From Christiangramia bathymodioli (GTDB taxonomy: Bacteria; Bacteroidota; Bacteroidia; Flavobacteriales; Flavobacteriaceae), in assembly GCA_009735695.1 (NCBI GenBank), contig SRSL01000003.1, positions 1 to 64,000 on the forward strand: a stretch of 64,000 nucleotides of DNA. The letters are read 5' to 3'. The position numbers were made by a program, and so were the translations under genes. Of this stretch, positions 25,348-34,053 are shown in pieces (the stretch's first letter is position 1; each line of letters opens with the position of its first letter). A model generated the notes under the pieces. The model saw nothing but the letters and a program-made list of their open reading frames with translations. It did not search any database and was not told the origin of the DNA.

Positions 25348-25644
25348 ATGAAACGGGAATACATCCAGATACGCTGCTCGATCTACGAGAAAAAGCTACT
25401 CAAAAAAAGAGCGGCCCGGGCAGGAATCTCCCTTTCAGAATATCTCCGGGCTACCGCTTTTAAAATCAATATCGTGGAACGATTAACTCCGGAACAAGTA
25501 GAATGCTACCAGCTACTGATCCAGTATAAAAACAATTTTATGCGAATCACTAATATGTTTAAAAAAAGTGATCCCCGGCTGGCGAAAAACGTTGAAGATC
25601 TCGCTGAAGAAATTAGAACGCACCTTCAAAACTTTAAAAAATGA
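25348..25644 (+). CDS. MobC-like relaxosome accessory protein
   Basis: A 98-residue basic protein with the ribbon-helix-helix-like start YIQIRCSIYEKKLLKKRAARAGISLSEYLRATAF, typical of MobC/BmgB-type mobilization proteins that bind oriT and help the relaxase. The C-terminal half is helical (LTPEQVECYQLLIQYKNNFMRITNMFKK). It overlaps the relaxase start by 4 bp (ATGA), so both are made together. The long hairpin just upstream is its likely binding region. Confidence 0.85.
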   Translation: MKREYIQIRCSIYEKKLLKKRAARAGISLSEYLRATAFKINIVERLTPEQVECYQLLIQYKNNFMRITNMFKKSDPRLAKNVEDLAEEIRTHLQNFKK

Positions 25645-26519
25645 TTGGCAAAGGACAGTCTATAGCAAGCACCAGGGCTTCCCTCGACTATGGATGGAAT
25701 CAGGAAAAAGAAGCAGAAGTAGTTCTCAAACAACACCTGGCCGGTGATACGCCCGGGCAGATCACCGATGAGTTTAAGATCATTCAATCTCAAAATGACC
25801 GCTGTACTAAAAATACCCTGAGTTTTATAGTAAGTCCAACCATCAAAGACGGGAAGGAATTAAGCCACCAGGATTTAGAAAAGATTGCCCAGGGATTTAT
25901 AAAGGAAATGAATCTCCAGAATAATCAGGCCATTGGTTTTGTCCATAAAGACAAGGAACATACCCATATTCACATCTATGCAAATCGTATCAGCTTAAAA
26001 GGGGAAGTTTATAAAGATAGCTTTATAGGAAAACGAAGTCAGATCGCCGCAGATAATGTAGCCAAACAATTAGGGCTAACCCGGGTAAGAGAAGTACAAC
26101 AGGGAAAGCTACAGGAGTTAAAATGGCAGCGACTGGCCATTAAACATATCCATAACAAAGTTCTGGAATCAAGGCCCAAAACCCTGGATGAGTACATACA
26201 AAAAATGAATGCACGTAATGTAAAGGTCATTCCCAGTATCAACAAATCCAATCAGCTGCAGGGCTTCCGGTTCGAATATCAGGGCGCCAATTTAAAAGGA
26301 AGTGAGGTCCACCGGTCCATGAGTGGTAGTAAACTAATCGCAGAAATTTCTCAGAATAATTGTTACAGTAAACTCAGGGAAGTACCTAAGACTTTAAAGC
26401 TGGTGAATAACACCGTACAACTTAGCACAAACATGGCCAGTAAAATAGCTAAAGATCTGGCTAAACAGGTGATCAAGCGAGGACTTGATACCGGTATGGG
26501 TATGGGAATGGGCTACTAA
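25641..26519 (+). CDS. MobP/VirD2-type relaxase
   Basis: A 292-residue relaxase/mobilization nuclease. The N-terminus (MIGKGQSIASTRASLDYGW) is the usual short motif of Bacteroidota Mob relaxases; the metal-binding motif III is seen in HKDKEHTHIHIYANRIS (about residues 102-118), with three histidines. The catalytic tyrosine cannot be fixed by eye; Tyr 17 in the N-terminal motif is a candidate. It should nick oriT and pilot the strand through a helper conjugation system. The end carries an unusual run of Gly-Met repeats (GMGMGMGY). Followed 6 bp later by a small membrane protein. Confidence 0.88.
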   Translation: MIGKGQSIASTRASLDYGWNQEKEAEVVLKQHLAGDTPGQITDEFKIIQSQNDRCTKNTLSFIVSPTIKDGKELSHQDLEKIAQGFIKEMNLQNNQAIGFVHKDKEHTHIHIYANRISLKGEVYKDSFIGKRSQIAADNVAKQLGLTRVREVQQGKLQELKWQRLAIKHIHNKVLESRPKTLDEYIQKMNARNVKVIPSINKSNQLQGFRFEYQGANLKGSEVHRSMSGSKLIAEISQNNCYSKLREVPKTLKLVNNTVQLSTNMASKIAKDLAKQVIKRGLDTGMGMGMGY

Positions 26520-26525
26520 ATATTA

Positions 26526-26984
26526 ATGAGTATGAAAAAACTAGATGAGATCATGGAACTGATGGCTGATGAAATGGCCGATTTTAAAGTTTCTATTTTA
26601 AAACTGGATTTATTATCCAAAAAGCTCAATAAAATGAGTATTCCTATCAGTACAGCTGCTATTGATGAGAATCTAAAGAGCTTTCTTCAAAAACAGGAAG
26701 AGGCTGATGAATTAAAAAATGAATTATTTAGAGATATCAATATCCAGTTGGAAAGAGCCAGTCTGATCCCCAACTATATTCTTGTGTTATTTGGGAGTAT
26801 TCTGATCCTGCTTTTATCCGGATTGGGATATTTTATTTACTCTTCCAAAATAACCGAAGGAGAGAAATTTTGGATCTATCGAACTATTTCTGAATCAAAA
26901 CTTGAATCCTATCAAATCTTTTTCTCGGAAAATCTGGAAATAAAAGAAGGTTATTGCAATTGGCTGGAACAGTGGCATAAGTAA
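26526..26984 (+). CDS. Coiled-coil membrane protein downstream of the relaxase
   Basis: A 152-residue protein without a recognised family. The first 75 residues look like a coiled coil (KKLDEIMELMADEMADFKVSI ... QEEADELKNELFRDI), followed by a single membrane span (YILVLFGSILILLLSGLGYFIY, about 80-101) and a short tail. It begins 6 bp after the relaxase stop, so it is the last gene of the mob operon. Small membrane proteins in this place may link the relaxosome to a coupling protein, but this is inference. Confidence 0.7.
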   Translation: MSMKKLDEIMELMADEMADFKVSILKLDLLSKKLNKMSIPISTAAIDENLKSFLQKQEEADELKNELFRDINIQLERASLIPNYILVLFGSILILLLSGLGYFIYSSKITEGEKFWIYRTISESKLESYQIFFSENLEIKEGYCNWLEQWHK

Positions 26985-27275
26985 GTATGCGCCCTATGCT
27001 GTTTTTACTTTACGCTTAACTTTCCGTACACTATAAAAACAGCACAGGAACCACGCGCAAGGTTAGTTATGGGAGATATGGGGCCATAAATTGTGACTTC
27101 CTCGTAAAATAAATATTTGTGTTTGTTCCAGAACCAGATGGAATTTGTAAAAAGGTTCCATGCACGAAGAAAATAAAATAAGAAAGCCCACGCCGTTGTA
27201 TATGCTTTACGCATTTAGTGAGTGCAACTAATGCCTCACATTACGGGTGTACAAGCACCCTCATAACCAAAACTT
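26985..27275 (-). ncRNA. Candidate structured RNA 3' of the TnpB-like gene
   Basis: About 290 bp without a reading frame but full of inverted repeats: TGCTGTTTTTA (26997-27007) / TAAAAACAGCA (27034-27044); TATGG/CCATA near 27078-27089; ATGGAA/TTCCAT near 27130-27163; GTGAG/CTCAC near 27218-27238; GGGTG/CACCC near 27245-27260. The stretch directly follows the TnpB-like frame on the minus strand, where true TnpB genes encode their guide RNA. Existence and strand of a transcript are inferred. The first inverted repeat may instead end the mob operon. Confidence 0.35.
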
Positions 27276-27330
27276 TAATCTATAATAAGTTCAATCCCGG
27301 CTTTCTCAGCCTTGTATTTTATTTTAGTGG

Positions 27331-27981
27331 TCAGCTCATAATAACTCCAATTTCTAGGACAAATTCCTCCTCTTTGGCAATGCCTATCTTATTTTCCTGG
27401 TTTATTAAAATTAGCGTTCCTGCTTGGTGTTTCACACAGAAATCAATTAATTTCCGGCTGTATAGGTGGAGGCGATGACTAACATAATTCTTTTCCTTTT
27501 CATGGAATCTTTGCACTGCTTTTGTTTTTCTTTTACGTCCTTGTCCTGATCTGGAAAAAGTAGCTCCTGCCTCTGCCCTTTTCCGTGCAGCCTGTATGGC
27601 TAACCTCCGATATAAAAACTCTTCCCTGGTACCAATGCTAAGTTTTGTCATTCCGATTTTTACAACAATCGGGTATTCAAGGGATAAAGAAGCCTGGGCA
27701 ATAACATCCGGTTTCAGGGTATGCCTTTCCTTTTCAATTTCAAAAACCGCCAGTAAATAGGTTTTATTATCTTTCAGTTGAATCTGCGAGGCGCATAGCT
27801 TAGTTTCGCCTGCTACTAACCGCTCTAGCAATCTACGTTTATCGGTGTAATCTTTTCCTAAGTAGGTTTTCATAGGAACTGAAAATAAACGAAAACAGAA
27901 TGCTTTTTTCTCTTCGTTATAGGTTAATCCACTGATACCTTCCATATCAAAAGGAAAAGCCAGATCTCTTTTGAAATTCAT
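27331..27981 (-). CDS. TnpB-like RuvC-fold protein, lacking expected catalytic residues and frameshifted
   Basis: About 216 residues from the ATG at 27981 (a TTG lies just upstream). The order PIVVKIGMTKLSIG, the basic helix LAIQAARKRAEAGATFSRSGQ, KNYVSHRLHLYSRKLIDFCVKHQAGTLILI resembles the RuvC part of TnpB. The first catalytic Asp (GID in TnpB) is Lys here, and the Glu after the TLILI strand is replaced by INQEN. Past residue 210 the frame goes astray, while the neighbouring frame continues RNWSYYELTTKIKYKAEKAGIELIID to a stop at 27275; one missing base near 27352-27356 explains this. The zinc finger and third catalytic Asp are absent. Either a decayed gene or a nuclease-dead TnpB derivative. 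Confidence 0.55.
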   Translation of the reverse strand: MNFKRDLAFPFDMEGISGLTYNEEKKAFCFRLFSVPMKTYLGKDYTDKRRLLERLVAGETKLCASQIQLKDNKTYLLAVFEIEKERHTLKPDVIAQASLSLEYPIVVKIGMTKLSIGTREEFLYRRLAIQAARKRAEAGATFSRSGQGRKRKTKAVQRFHEKEKNYVSHRLHLYSRKLIDFCVKHQAGTLILINQENKIGIAKEEEFVLEIGVIMS

Positions 27982-27984
27982 CAA

Positions 27985-28330
27985 TGAAGCTTACAGATAA
28001 CTTAACTAAACTAGTAACATTGTACAATTTTTGGTGATAATGATAGGTCGACTACCAGCTCAGACACCTGTTTCCTACAGCGTCCTGACGTATGACAGAT
28101 GCTATTGGATCCCGATCATATATGAGATCGTTTGTATCATATAGTAGAAATGATCTTGGGTCAGTACATGACTTCCTTTTAAATCATAGGCATAAATTTC
28201 TTCATTTTTAATTGACATGATCCTATTTGATCAGAACGAAAACAACCGGTTCTAGTGGGGCATTCCACCATTAAAAAAAAATTTTCATTTTTACTTGGAG
28301 ACTAATTTAAAAAAAACAATAAAACTATTT
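27985..28330. other. Intergenic stretch between TnpB-like gene and efflux operon
   Basis: About 350 bp with no gene that I can support. It holds an imperfect palindrome of GATC-rich sequence (about 28108-28180, with CCCGATCAT and ATGATCTTGGG as ends) and a long A-run. It is the most likely place for the right end of the mobilizable element, but no copy of the mnmE end was seen. Confidence 0.5.
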
Positions 28331-28360
28331 TTGTATCATAGTTTCCTTTGTTTACCTTTG
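28331..28360 (+). promoter_or_regulatory. Consensus Bacteroidota promoter of the first efflux operon
   Basis: TTG at 28331-28333, exactly 19 bp, then TACCTTTG at 28353-28360, a perfect TTG-N19-TAnnTTTG match. The start codon of the tolC-like gene is at 28402, giving a leader of roughly 35 nt. Such a full match predicts strong basal expression unless repressed. Confidence 0.75.
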
Positions 28361-28401
28361 CGCCTGATTTCAGAAAAGCAGAAATTAAAAATAAAGTTTA
28401 A

Positions 28402-29742
28402 ATGAAAAAAATACTGATATGTTTTCTTCTGGTAACGAGCCTTACTTCTGGGCAGGAACCAGTTATTTTAAGCCTGCCAGAGGCTGTTTCTTATGCTTTA
28501 GATCATAAAGCCGAAGCAGAAAAAGCACGTCTGGATATTATTAAGGCCAATGCGCAAATCGCCGAAGTAAGATCTAACGCACTGCCACATCTTAACGGAA
28601 GTGCAAATACATCTTATAATCCTCTTTTGCAGGAGAATATCCTGCCCGGGGAATTCTTTGGAAGGCCGGGCGAAGATATAGCTGTGGCATTTGGAAGAAA
28701 ATGGAACTCGACTGCCACGGCGCAGTTGACGCAAACACTGTTTGACCAGGCGGTATTTACCGGCCTTAAAGCGGCTAAATCCACAAAGGAATTTTATCAA
28801 CTGAATGCACAGCTTACGAACGAAGAAATTATTGAAAAGGTTGCAACTGCATATTACCAGGTATATCAAACCCTGCAAATGCTTGAAAATTTGGAGAGCA
28901 ATCTGGAGCTAACAGAGCAAACTGTTGAAATCGTAAAAGGTCTTTATGAAACCGGACTGGCAAAAAAGATTGATTATGACAGAAGTAAAGTAGCATTGAA
29001 TAATCTTATCGCAAACAGGCAGCGGATGATTAATGCCGTTGAGCTGAGTGAAAATACCTTGAAATTTATGATCGGGATGCCTATTAGTCAGGAAATAAAA
29101 CTACCAGAACAAAATTTTCAGCCTTCATTGCTCCCCAATGAAAGTCTGGAAATGACTGAAAGAACAGAGCTTCAATTGTTGGCAAAGCAGATCGAGCTTT
29201 TAAACTGGCAGAAAAAAGCGACCCTTGCCGAATATTATCCTTCGGCATCTCTTTCCGCTAATTATGGCTGGCTTGGCCAGGGTGATGAGGTACCCCTTTG
29301 GAACGGTGAAGATAAAGGCGTTTTCTGGTCGGATCTTGCATCTGTTGGAATTAACATCAGAATTCCCATTTTTAACGGTTTTGCTACCAAATCCAGGGTA
29401 AAACAAAACCAGATCGACATTGAAAAGGCGCAGGCAGATTTCCAGGAAACAGAACTTGCGTTACAACTGGCCTACAGCAATGCTGTGGCACAGCTAGAGA
29501 ACAGTTTTCTCACGATCGAAACCCAGGTAGAAAATGTAGAGCTTGCGCAGGGAGTGCTCGAAGACAGCCAAAACAATTATGAATTGGGACTGGCAAGCTT
29601 AAATGACATGCTTGATGCTGAAAGGGATCTTGCCGAAGCAAAAAATAACCTAACCAATGCCCGCCTTGATTATAAATTAGCCGAAGTGGAGCTATTAAAG
29701 TCACAGGGGAAACTAGAAATACTAAAAGAAAATAAGCTTTAA
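28402..29742 (+). CDS. TolC-family outer-membrane efflux protein
   Basis: A 446-residue outer-membrane channel protein. Signal peptide MKKILICFLLVTSLTSGQ, then two repeated OEP halves rich in long helices (LSLPEAVSYALDHKAEAEKARLDI; LGLASLNDMLDAERDLAEAKNNLTNARLDY). It forms the exit duct of a tripartite pump with the two genes that follow, the adaptor starting one base after its stop. Length is normal. The perfect promoter at 28331-28360 drives it. Confidence 0.9.
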   Translation: MKKILICFLLVTSLTSGQEPVILSLPEAVSYALDHKAEAEKARLDIIKANAQIAEVRSNALPHLNGSANTSYNPLLQENILPGEFFGRPGEDIAVAFGRKWNSTATAQLTQTLFDQAVFTGLKAAKSTKEFYQLNAQLTNEEIIEKVATAYYQVYQTLQMLENLESNLELTEQTVEIVKGLYETGLAKKIDYDRSKVALNNLIANRQRMINAVELSENTLKFMIGMPISQEIKLPEQNFQPSLLPNESLEMTERTELQLLAKQIELLNWQKKATLAEYYPSASLSANYGWLGQGDEVPLWNGEDKGVFWSDLASVGINIRIPIFNGFATKSRVKQNQIDIEKAQADFQETELALQLAYSNAVAQLENSFLTIETQVENVELAQGVLEDSQNNYELGLASLNDMLDAERDLAEAKNNLTNARLDYKLAEVELLKSQGKLEILKENKL

Positions 29743-29743
29743 G

Positions 29744-30799
29744 ATGAAAAAGAAAACAATCATAACCATTGTAGTGCTAATCGGCGTCGCCGTAGCTTTC
29801 TTCCTGATCCTGCAAAACAATAAAAAAAACAATGAAGAAGAACTGGAAATAGTTGCTCAGAAAAATTCAGAAGTAGCTGTAAGAACTGCCACCGTTCAAA
29901 AAGAAAGCCTTAGTGGAATGTTCACTGTAAATGGTACTTATGAACCTCAGACAAGGGTGCAGATTTCAGCCGAAATGAATGGACAGGTTGTGGCAATTTA
30001 TGTTGAGGAAGGAAGCCGGGTCAAAGAGGGACAGGTTGTAGCAAAGCTTTCTGGTGATAAGACTAATGTAAACGTGACTAATGCAAAAGCCAATCTTGAT
30101 AATGCCATTTCCAGTTTGAATAGGTTCGAAGCAGCCTTTAAAACAGGAGGTGTAACCGCAGCACAACTGGACCAGGCGAGGTTGCAGGTAGAAAATGCGA
30201 GAGCACAGTATCAATCTGCACAAATAAGCTCCGGAGACACCAACATCCGCTCCAAAATCAGCGGAATTGTAAATGAAAAAATGGTGGAAGTAGGAATGGT
30301 TGTAGCTCCGGGCAATCCAATCCTAGAAGTAGTGGATATTTCTTCCCTTAAATTACGCGTAGAGGTAGATGAAGCTTTGGTAAGCCAGTTACAAAGGGGC
30401 GACATTGTAAAAATGGTACCCAGCGTGACCAAAGATACCATTAGTGGGAAGATCAGTTTCATTGCGCCTGCCTCTAATGGAGCCCTTAAGTTTCCTGTGG
30501 AAATTACTGTGGCCAATTCTGAAGGAACTTTAAGAGCAGGAATGTATGCTACTGCAGTATTTAACGAAGCAGGGCTGGATAATATTTTGACCATCCCAAG
30601 AGAAGCATTTGTAGGTAGTGTAAGTGATAATAAAATATTTCTTGTAAAAGATAGTATCGCACAGCTTACCACCATTAAAACAGGTATAAATTATGGCGAT
30701 AAGGTTCAGGTTACCAACGGCCTTTCTGAGGGTGACGTGATCGTGACCAGTGGACAAATCAATCTTACTGACAATGCTGCGGTGAGAATCATAAAATAA
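29744..30799 (+). CDS. RND efflux periplasmic adaptor (membrane fusion protein)
   Basis: A 351-residue HlyD/AcrA-like adaptor. An N-terminal membrane anchor (IITIVVLIGVAVAFFLIL) is followed by the first lipoyl half (RVQISAEMNGQVVAIYVEEGSRVKEGQVVAKLSG), a helical hairpin (NVTNAKANLDNAISSLNRFE), the second lipoyl half (IRSKISGIVNEKMVEVGMVV) and beta-barrel domains. It bridges the RND pump to the TolC-like channel. One base separates it from tolC and 10 bp from the RND gene, so this is one operon. Confidence 0.92.
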   Translation: MKKKTIITIVVLIGVAVAFFLILQNNKKNNEEELEIVAQKNSEVAVRTATVQKESLSGMFTVNGTYEPQTRVQISAEMNGQVVAIYVEEGSRVKEGQVVAKLSGDKTNVNVTNAKANLDNAISSLNRFEAAFKTGGVTAAQLDQARLQVENARAQYQSAQISSGDTNIRSKISGIVNEKMVEVGMVVAPGNPILEVVDISSLKLRVEVDEALVSQLQRGDIVKMVPSVTKDTISGKISFIAPASNGALKFPVEITVANSEGTLRAGMYATAVFNEAGLDNILTIPREAFVGSVSDNKIFLVKDSIAQLTTIKTGINYGDKVQVTNGLSEGDVIVTSGQINLTDNAAVRIIK

Positions 30800-30809
30800 A
30801 GAAAAACAA

Positions 30810-33800
30810 ATGAAATTAGCAGAATTATCTATAAAAAGGCCCAGCCTTGTAATTGTAATGCTAGCATTACTAATTATTGGTGGTCTTTTTAGCTATAGCC
30901 AACTCAGCTATGAGTTGATCCCAAAATTTGAAGTAAAGGTGGTTACCGTCATGACCGTTTATCCCGGTGCTGCTCCTGCCGAGGTGGAAAACACCGTTTC
31001 CCGTAAAATAGAAGATGCAGTGTCTTCCCTTGAGAGCATTAAAAAGATCCAGTCGAAATCTTTTGAAAGCCTGTCGTTGGTGACTATTGAATTTGAAAAC
31101 GAAGCGGATGTCGATTTTTCGCTCAATGAAGCACAGCGAAAAATAAACGCCATTCGCTCTGATCTTCCTGATGACATAGAGGAACCTTCGCTCTCACAGT
31201 TCTCAATTTCAGATCTACCTATAATGAGTATGGGAGTAACCGCAAATCTCACAGAAAGTGAACTTTATGATCTAATTGATGAAAAAATAGAACCTGCCTT
31301 TTCACGGCTTCGGGGTGTCGCTCAGGTGAATCTTGTGGGAGGACAGGAAAGAGAAATCAGGGTAAATTTGGATCCTGACAGGCTTCAGGGCTACGGGCTT
31401 ACCGTTCCAATGGTGCAGCAAATAATAAGTGCTTCAAACCTGGATTTTCCTACTGGAAACCTTACAACCAGAGAGAATACTACACTTATCCGCCTCTCTG
31501 GAAAAATTCAGTCTGTAGAGGAGCTGAGAAATCTTACAATAGCTTCTCAAAACGGACAGAATATTAAACTTTCTGATGTTGCTGAAGTTCAGGATACGCA
31601 AAAGGAAGTAGAAAAGATTGCACGTATTGATCGTCAAAATACCATATTACTTCAGGTTCAAAAACAAACCGATGCGAATGCGGTGACTGTAAGTGAACTT
31701 GTCCAGGAGAAAATTGATGAAATGGAGCAGCAATATGCCGAGCAGGGAATACAGATAACAATAGCAGATGATTCTTCAGAATTTACACTTGAAGCGGCAA
31801 ATTCAGTAATAAAAGATTTATTTATCGCTATTGCACTTGTAGCTTTCATAATGCTTTTCTTCCTGCATAGCTATCGAAATGCCCTTATCGTAATGGTTTC
31901 CATTCCTACTTCGCTTATTGCCACTTTTATAGGAATGTATTTGATGGGATACACCCTCAACCTGATGAGCTTACTCGCACTTTCCCTGGTAGTGGGAATC
32001 CTGGTGGATGATGCCATTGTGGTTATCGAAAATATTCATCGCCATATGGAGATGGGTAAAAATAAAATTCGTGCCGCATATGACGGTGCTTCAGAAATTG
32101 GGTTTACGGTAACAGCGATCACTTTGGTTATCGTGGTGGTTTTCCTCCCTATTGCGATGAGTACGGGCCTTGTGGCAAATATTATTGCGCAATTTTGTGT
32201 TACGGTGATCATTGCAACCCTCTTGTCCCTGTTGGTTTCCTTTACTGTAGTGCCATGGTTATTTTCCAGATATGGAAAACTGGAGCTTATAACTGATAAA
32301 TCTTTCTTCGGAAAGATAATAAATAAGTTCGAAGCAGGGATTTCCTGGTTTACTGCAGAAGTAACAAATATCCTGAATTGGTCTCTTGACAATAAGATTA
32401 AGACTTTTCTGGTAGTGATTGGTTTATTTGTAAGTTCTATTGCTCTTGTTGCAATGGGCTATATTGGATCTGATTTCTTTCCGGAAACAGATAGGGGAGA
32501 GTTTCTTGTTCAGTTAGAAATTGATAAAGATGCCTCCATTGAAGAAACCAACTTTATCACTCAACAAGCAGAAGCTTACCTGCAGGACATGCCACAAGTG
32601 GAGAGTCTTCTTACCACCGTTGGCCAGTCCAGTAGTGGGGGAATGGGCGCTGCGCAGGCTACCACTAATAAATCTGAGATCAATGTTACTTTAGTTGATA
32701 GATCTGAAAGAGAAGATAAAACCAATGTCTTTTCTGCTAAATTACAACGTGCTCTTGAGCAGAAACTAGTGGGTGCTGAAGTAACTGTCGTCCCAGTGGG
32801 AATAATGGGGGCCGAGGCCGCCCCACTCCAAATGACTGTTACTGGTAATTCATTTGAAGAAGCTTTCGCCTATGCTCAGGCTGCTGAGGAAGTCTTACGT
32901 ACTGTGGATGGTGCCACCGAAGTGGAGACAAGTGTGGAAGAAGGCAATCCTGAAATCTCGGTAAGTGCAGACAGGGATAAAATGGCTTCCCTGGGATTAA
33001 ATGTAGCCACAGTTGGGCAAACTTTGCGCACAGCGTTTAGTGGCAATACAGACAATAAATTTAGAACCGGAGACAACGAGTATGACATTAATATTATTTT
33101 TGATGAAGCAGCGAGAAATGATATAGAAGATGTAAGAAATATCCAGTTTGTAAATAACAGTGGGCAAAGGATTAATTTGGCCCAGTTTGCGGATATTAAT
33201 TATGAATCAGGCCCTTCCCTGCTTGAACGTTACGACCGTTCGCCTTCTGTAACCGTTTCGGCACAAACAGTAGGTAAAACTACGGGAGCAGTGGCCCAGG
33301 AGTGGGAAGAAAAACTTGGAAATATCGAGCAGCCTAAAGGTGTGGAATGGACCTGGGGCGGAGATATGGAGCGCCAGAGCGAAGGTTTTGGTACGCTAGG
33401 AATTGCCTTACTGGCAGCTATTATGTTGGTTTACATGATCATGGTGGTTCTTTATGATGATTTCGTGAAGCCGTTTATAGTGCTGTTCTCTATCCCTCTA
33501 TCATTCATTGGAGCATTATGGGCACTGGCTCTTACCAACCAAAGTTTAAACATTTTTACCATTTTGGGTATAATAATGCTTATTGGGTTGGTTGCTAAAA
33601 ATGCGATTTTATTAGTAGATTTTGCCAATCATAGGCTGGACCATGGAGAAAAAATAAGAACAGCTTTAATCCAGGCAAACCATGCGAGGCTGCGTCCAAT
33701 TTTAATGACGACCATTGCCATGGTTTTCGGGATGCTTCCTATTGCACTGGCCTCGGGAGCTGCTGCGGAGATGAATAATGGTCTGGCAATCGTAATTATT

Positions 33801-33971
33801 GGAGGATTATTATCATCGTTATTCCTTACCCTTATAATTGTACCGGTGGTATATATGATTTTTGTACGCCTGGAGGAGAAATTCTCTTCTAAGGAGGAAA
33901 AGAATTATGAGGAGCTGATGGTAGCAGATTATGAGCACATTCATCCTGAACAGGAATTAGAATTTGATTAA
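30810..33971 (+). CDS. RND efflux transporter, AcrB/HAE1 type
   Basis: A 1053-residue inner-membrane proton antiporter with the usual 12 spans and two large periplasmic loops. Start MKLAELSIKRPSLVIVMLALLIIGGLFSY is typical. The TM4 proton-relay pair is in LVVGILVDDAIVVIENIH and the TM10-11 region includes IIMLIGLVAKNAILLVDFAN. Hydrophobic-drug type (HAE) rather than heavy-metal type is suggested by the DD pair and lack of HME signatures. Substrate unknown. A terminator follows at 33980-34012, then tetR. Confidence 0.94.
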   Translation: MKLAELSIKRPSLVIVMLALLIIGGLFSYSQLSYELIPKFEVKVVTVMTVYPGAAPAEVENTVSRKIEDAVSSLESIKKIQSKSFESLSLVTIEFENEADVDFSLNEAQRKINAIRSDLPDDIEEPSLSQFSISDLPIMSMGVTANLTESELYDLIDEKIEPAFSRLRGVAQVNLVGGQEREIRVNLDPDRLQGYGLTVPMVQQIISASNLDFPTGNLTTRENTTLIRLSGKIQSVEELRNLTIASQNGQNIKLSDVAEVQDTQKEVEKIARIDRQNTILLQVQKQTDANAVTVSELVQEKIDEMEQQYAEQGIQITIADDSSEFTLEAANSVIKDLFIAIALVAFIMLFFLHSYRNALIVMVSIPTSLIATFIGMYLMGYTLNLMSLLALSLVVGILVDDAIVVIENIHRHMEMGKNKIRAAYDGASEIGFTVTAITLVIVVVFLPIAMSTGLVANIIAQFCVTVIIATLLSLLVSFTVVPWLFSRYGKLELITDKSFFGKIINKFEAGISWFTAEVTNILNWSLDNKIKTFLVVIGLFVSSIALVAMGYIGSDFFPETDRGEFLVQLEIDKDASIEETNFITQQAEAYLQDMPQVESLLTTVGQSSSGGMGAAQATTNKSEINVTLVDRSEREDKTNVFSAKLQRALEQKLVGAEVTVVPVGIMGAEAAPLQMTVTGNSFEEAFAYAQAAEEVLRTVDGATEVETSVEEGNPEISVSADRDKMASLGLNVATVGQTLRTAFSGNTDNKFRTGDNEYDINIIFDEAARNDIEDVRNIQFVNNSGQRINLAQFADINYESGPSLLERYDRSPSVTVSAQTVGKTTGAVAQEWEEKLGNIEQPKGVEWTWGGDMERQSEGFGTLGIALLAAIMLVYMIMVVLYDDFVKPFIVLFSIPLSFIGALWALALTNQSLNIFTILGIIMLIGLVAKNAILLVDFANHRLDHGEKIRTALIQANHARLRPILMTTIAMVFGMLPIALASGAAAEMNNGLAIVIIGGLLSSLFLTLIIVPVVYMIFVRLEEKFSSKEEKNYEELMVADYEHIHPEQELEFD

Positions 33972-33979
33972 AAAGTAAA

Positions 33980-34012
33980 AGCTGATTGTTAAGGGCAGTC
34001 AGCTCCTTTTTT
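33980..34012 (+). terminator. Terminator after the first RND gene
   Basis: 9-bp stem AGCTGATTG / CAGTCAGCT (one G-T pair), 7-nt loop, then a T-run. It separates the pump genes from the tetR gene at 34054. Confidence 0.7.
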
Positions 34013-34053
34013 ATAATTCCAGATACATAATAAAATTTTTAAAACCAGAACAT

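Larger units (their letters stand above)
18771..28020 (+). mobile_element. NBU-like integrative mobilizable element at the mnmE 3' end (right end unresolved)
   Basis: Gene order is integrase, membrane protein, HipBA, excisionase-like HTH, VapE-like ATPase, primase, MobC-like protein, relaxase, membrane protein and TnpB-like gene. This matches the int-orf2-prm-mob layout of Bacteroides NBU elements. There are no tra genes, so transfer would need a helper. The integrase reads away from mnmE and starts 211 bp after it; the 3' end of mnmE is also the target of SGI1-type islands in Enterobacteria. I could not find a second copy of the mnmE end, so the right boundary given is only where recognisable element genes stop. 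Confidence 0.65.

Noticed and set aside
26997-27044. Retron msr/msd in the inverted repeat after the mob operon
   Set aside because: No reverse transcriptase gene is present nearby.
28044-28100. tRNA-like wording (AGCTGGTAGTCGACC on the minus strand)
   Set aside because: No acceptor stem, anticodon arm or T-loop could be built around it.
28327-28336. ATTTTTGTAT, a 10-bp match to the mnmE end, as right attachment site
   Set aside because: The match is short, AT-rich and overlaps the perfect promoter at 28331-28360; expected by chance in such DNA.
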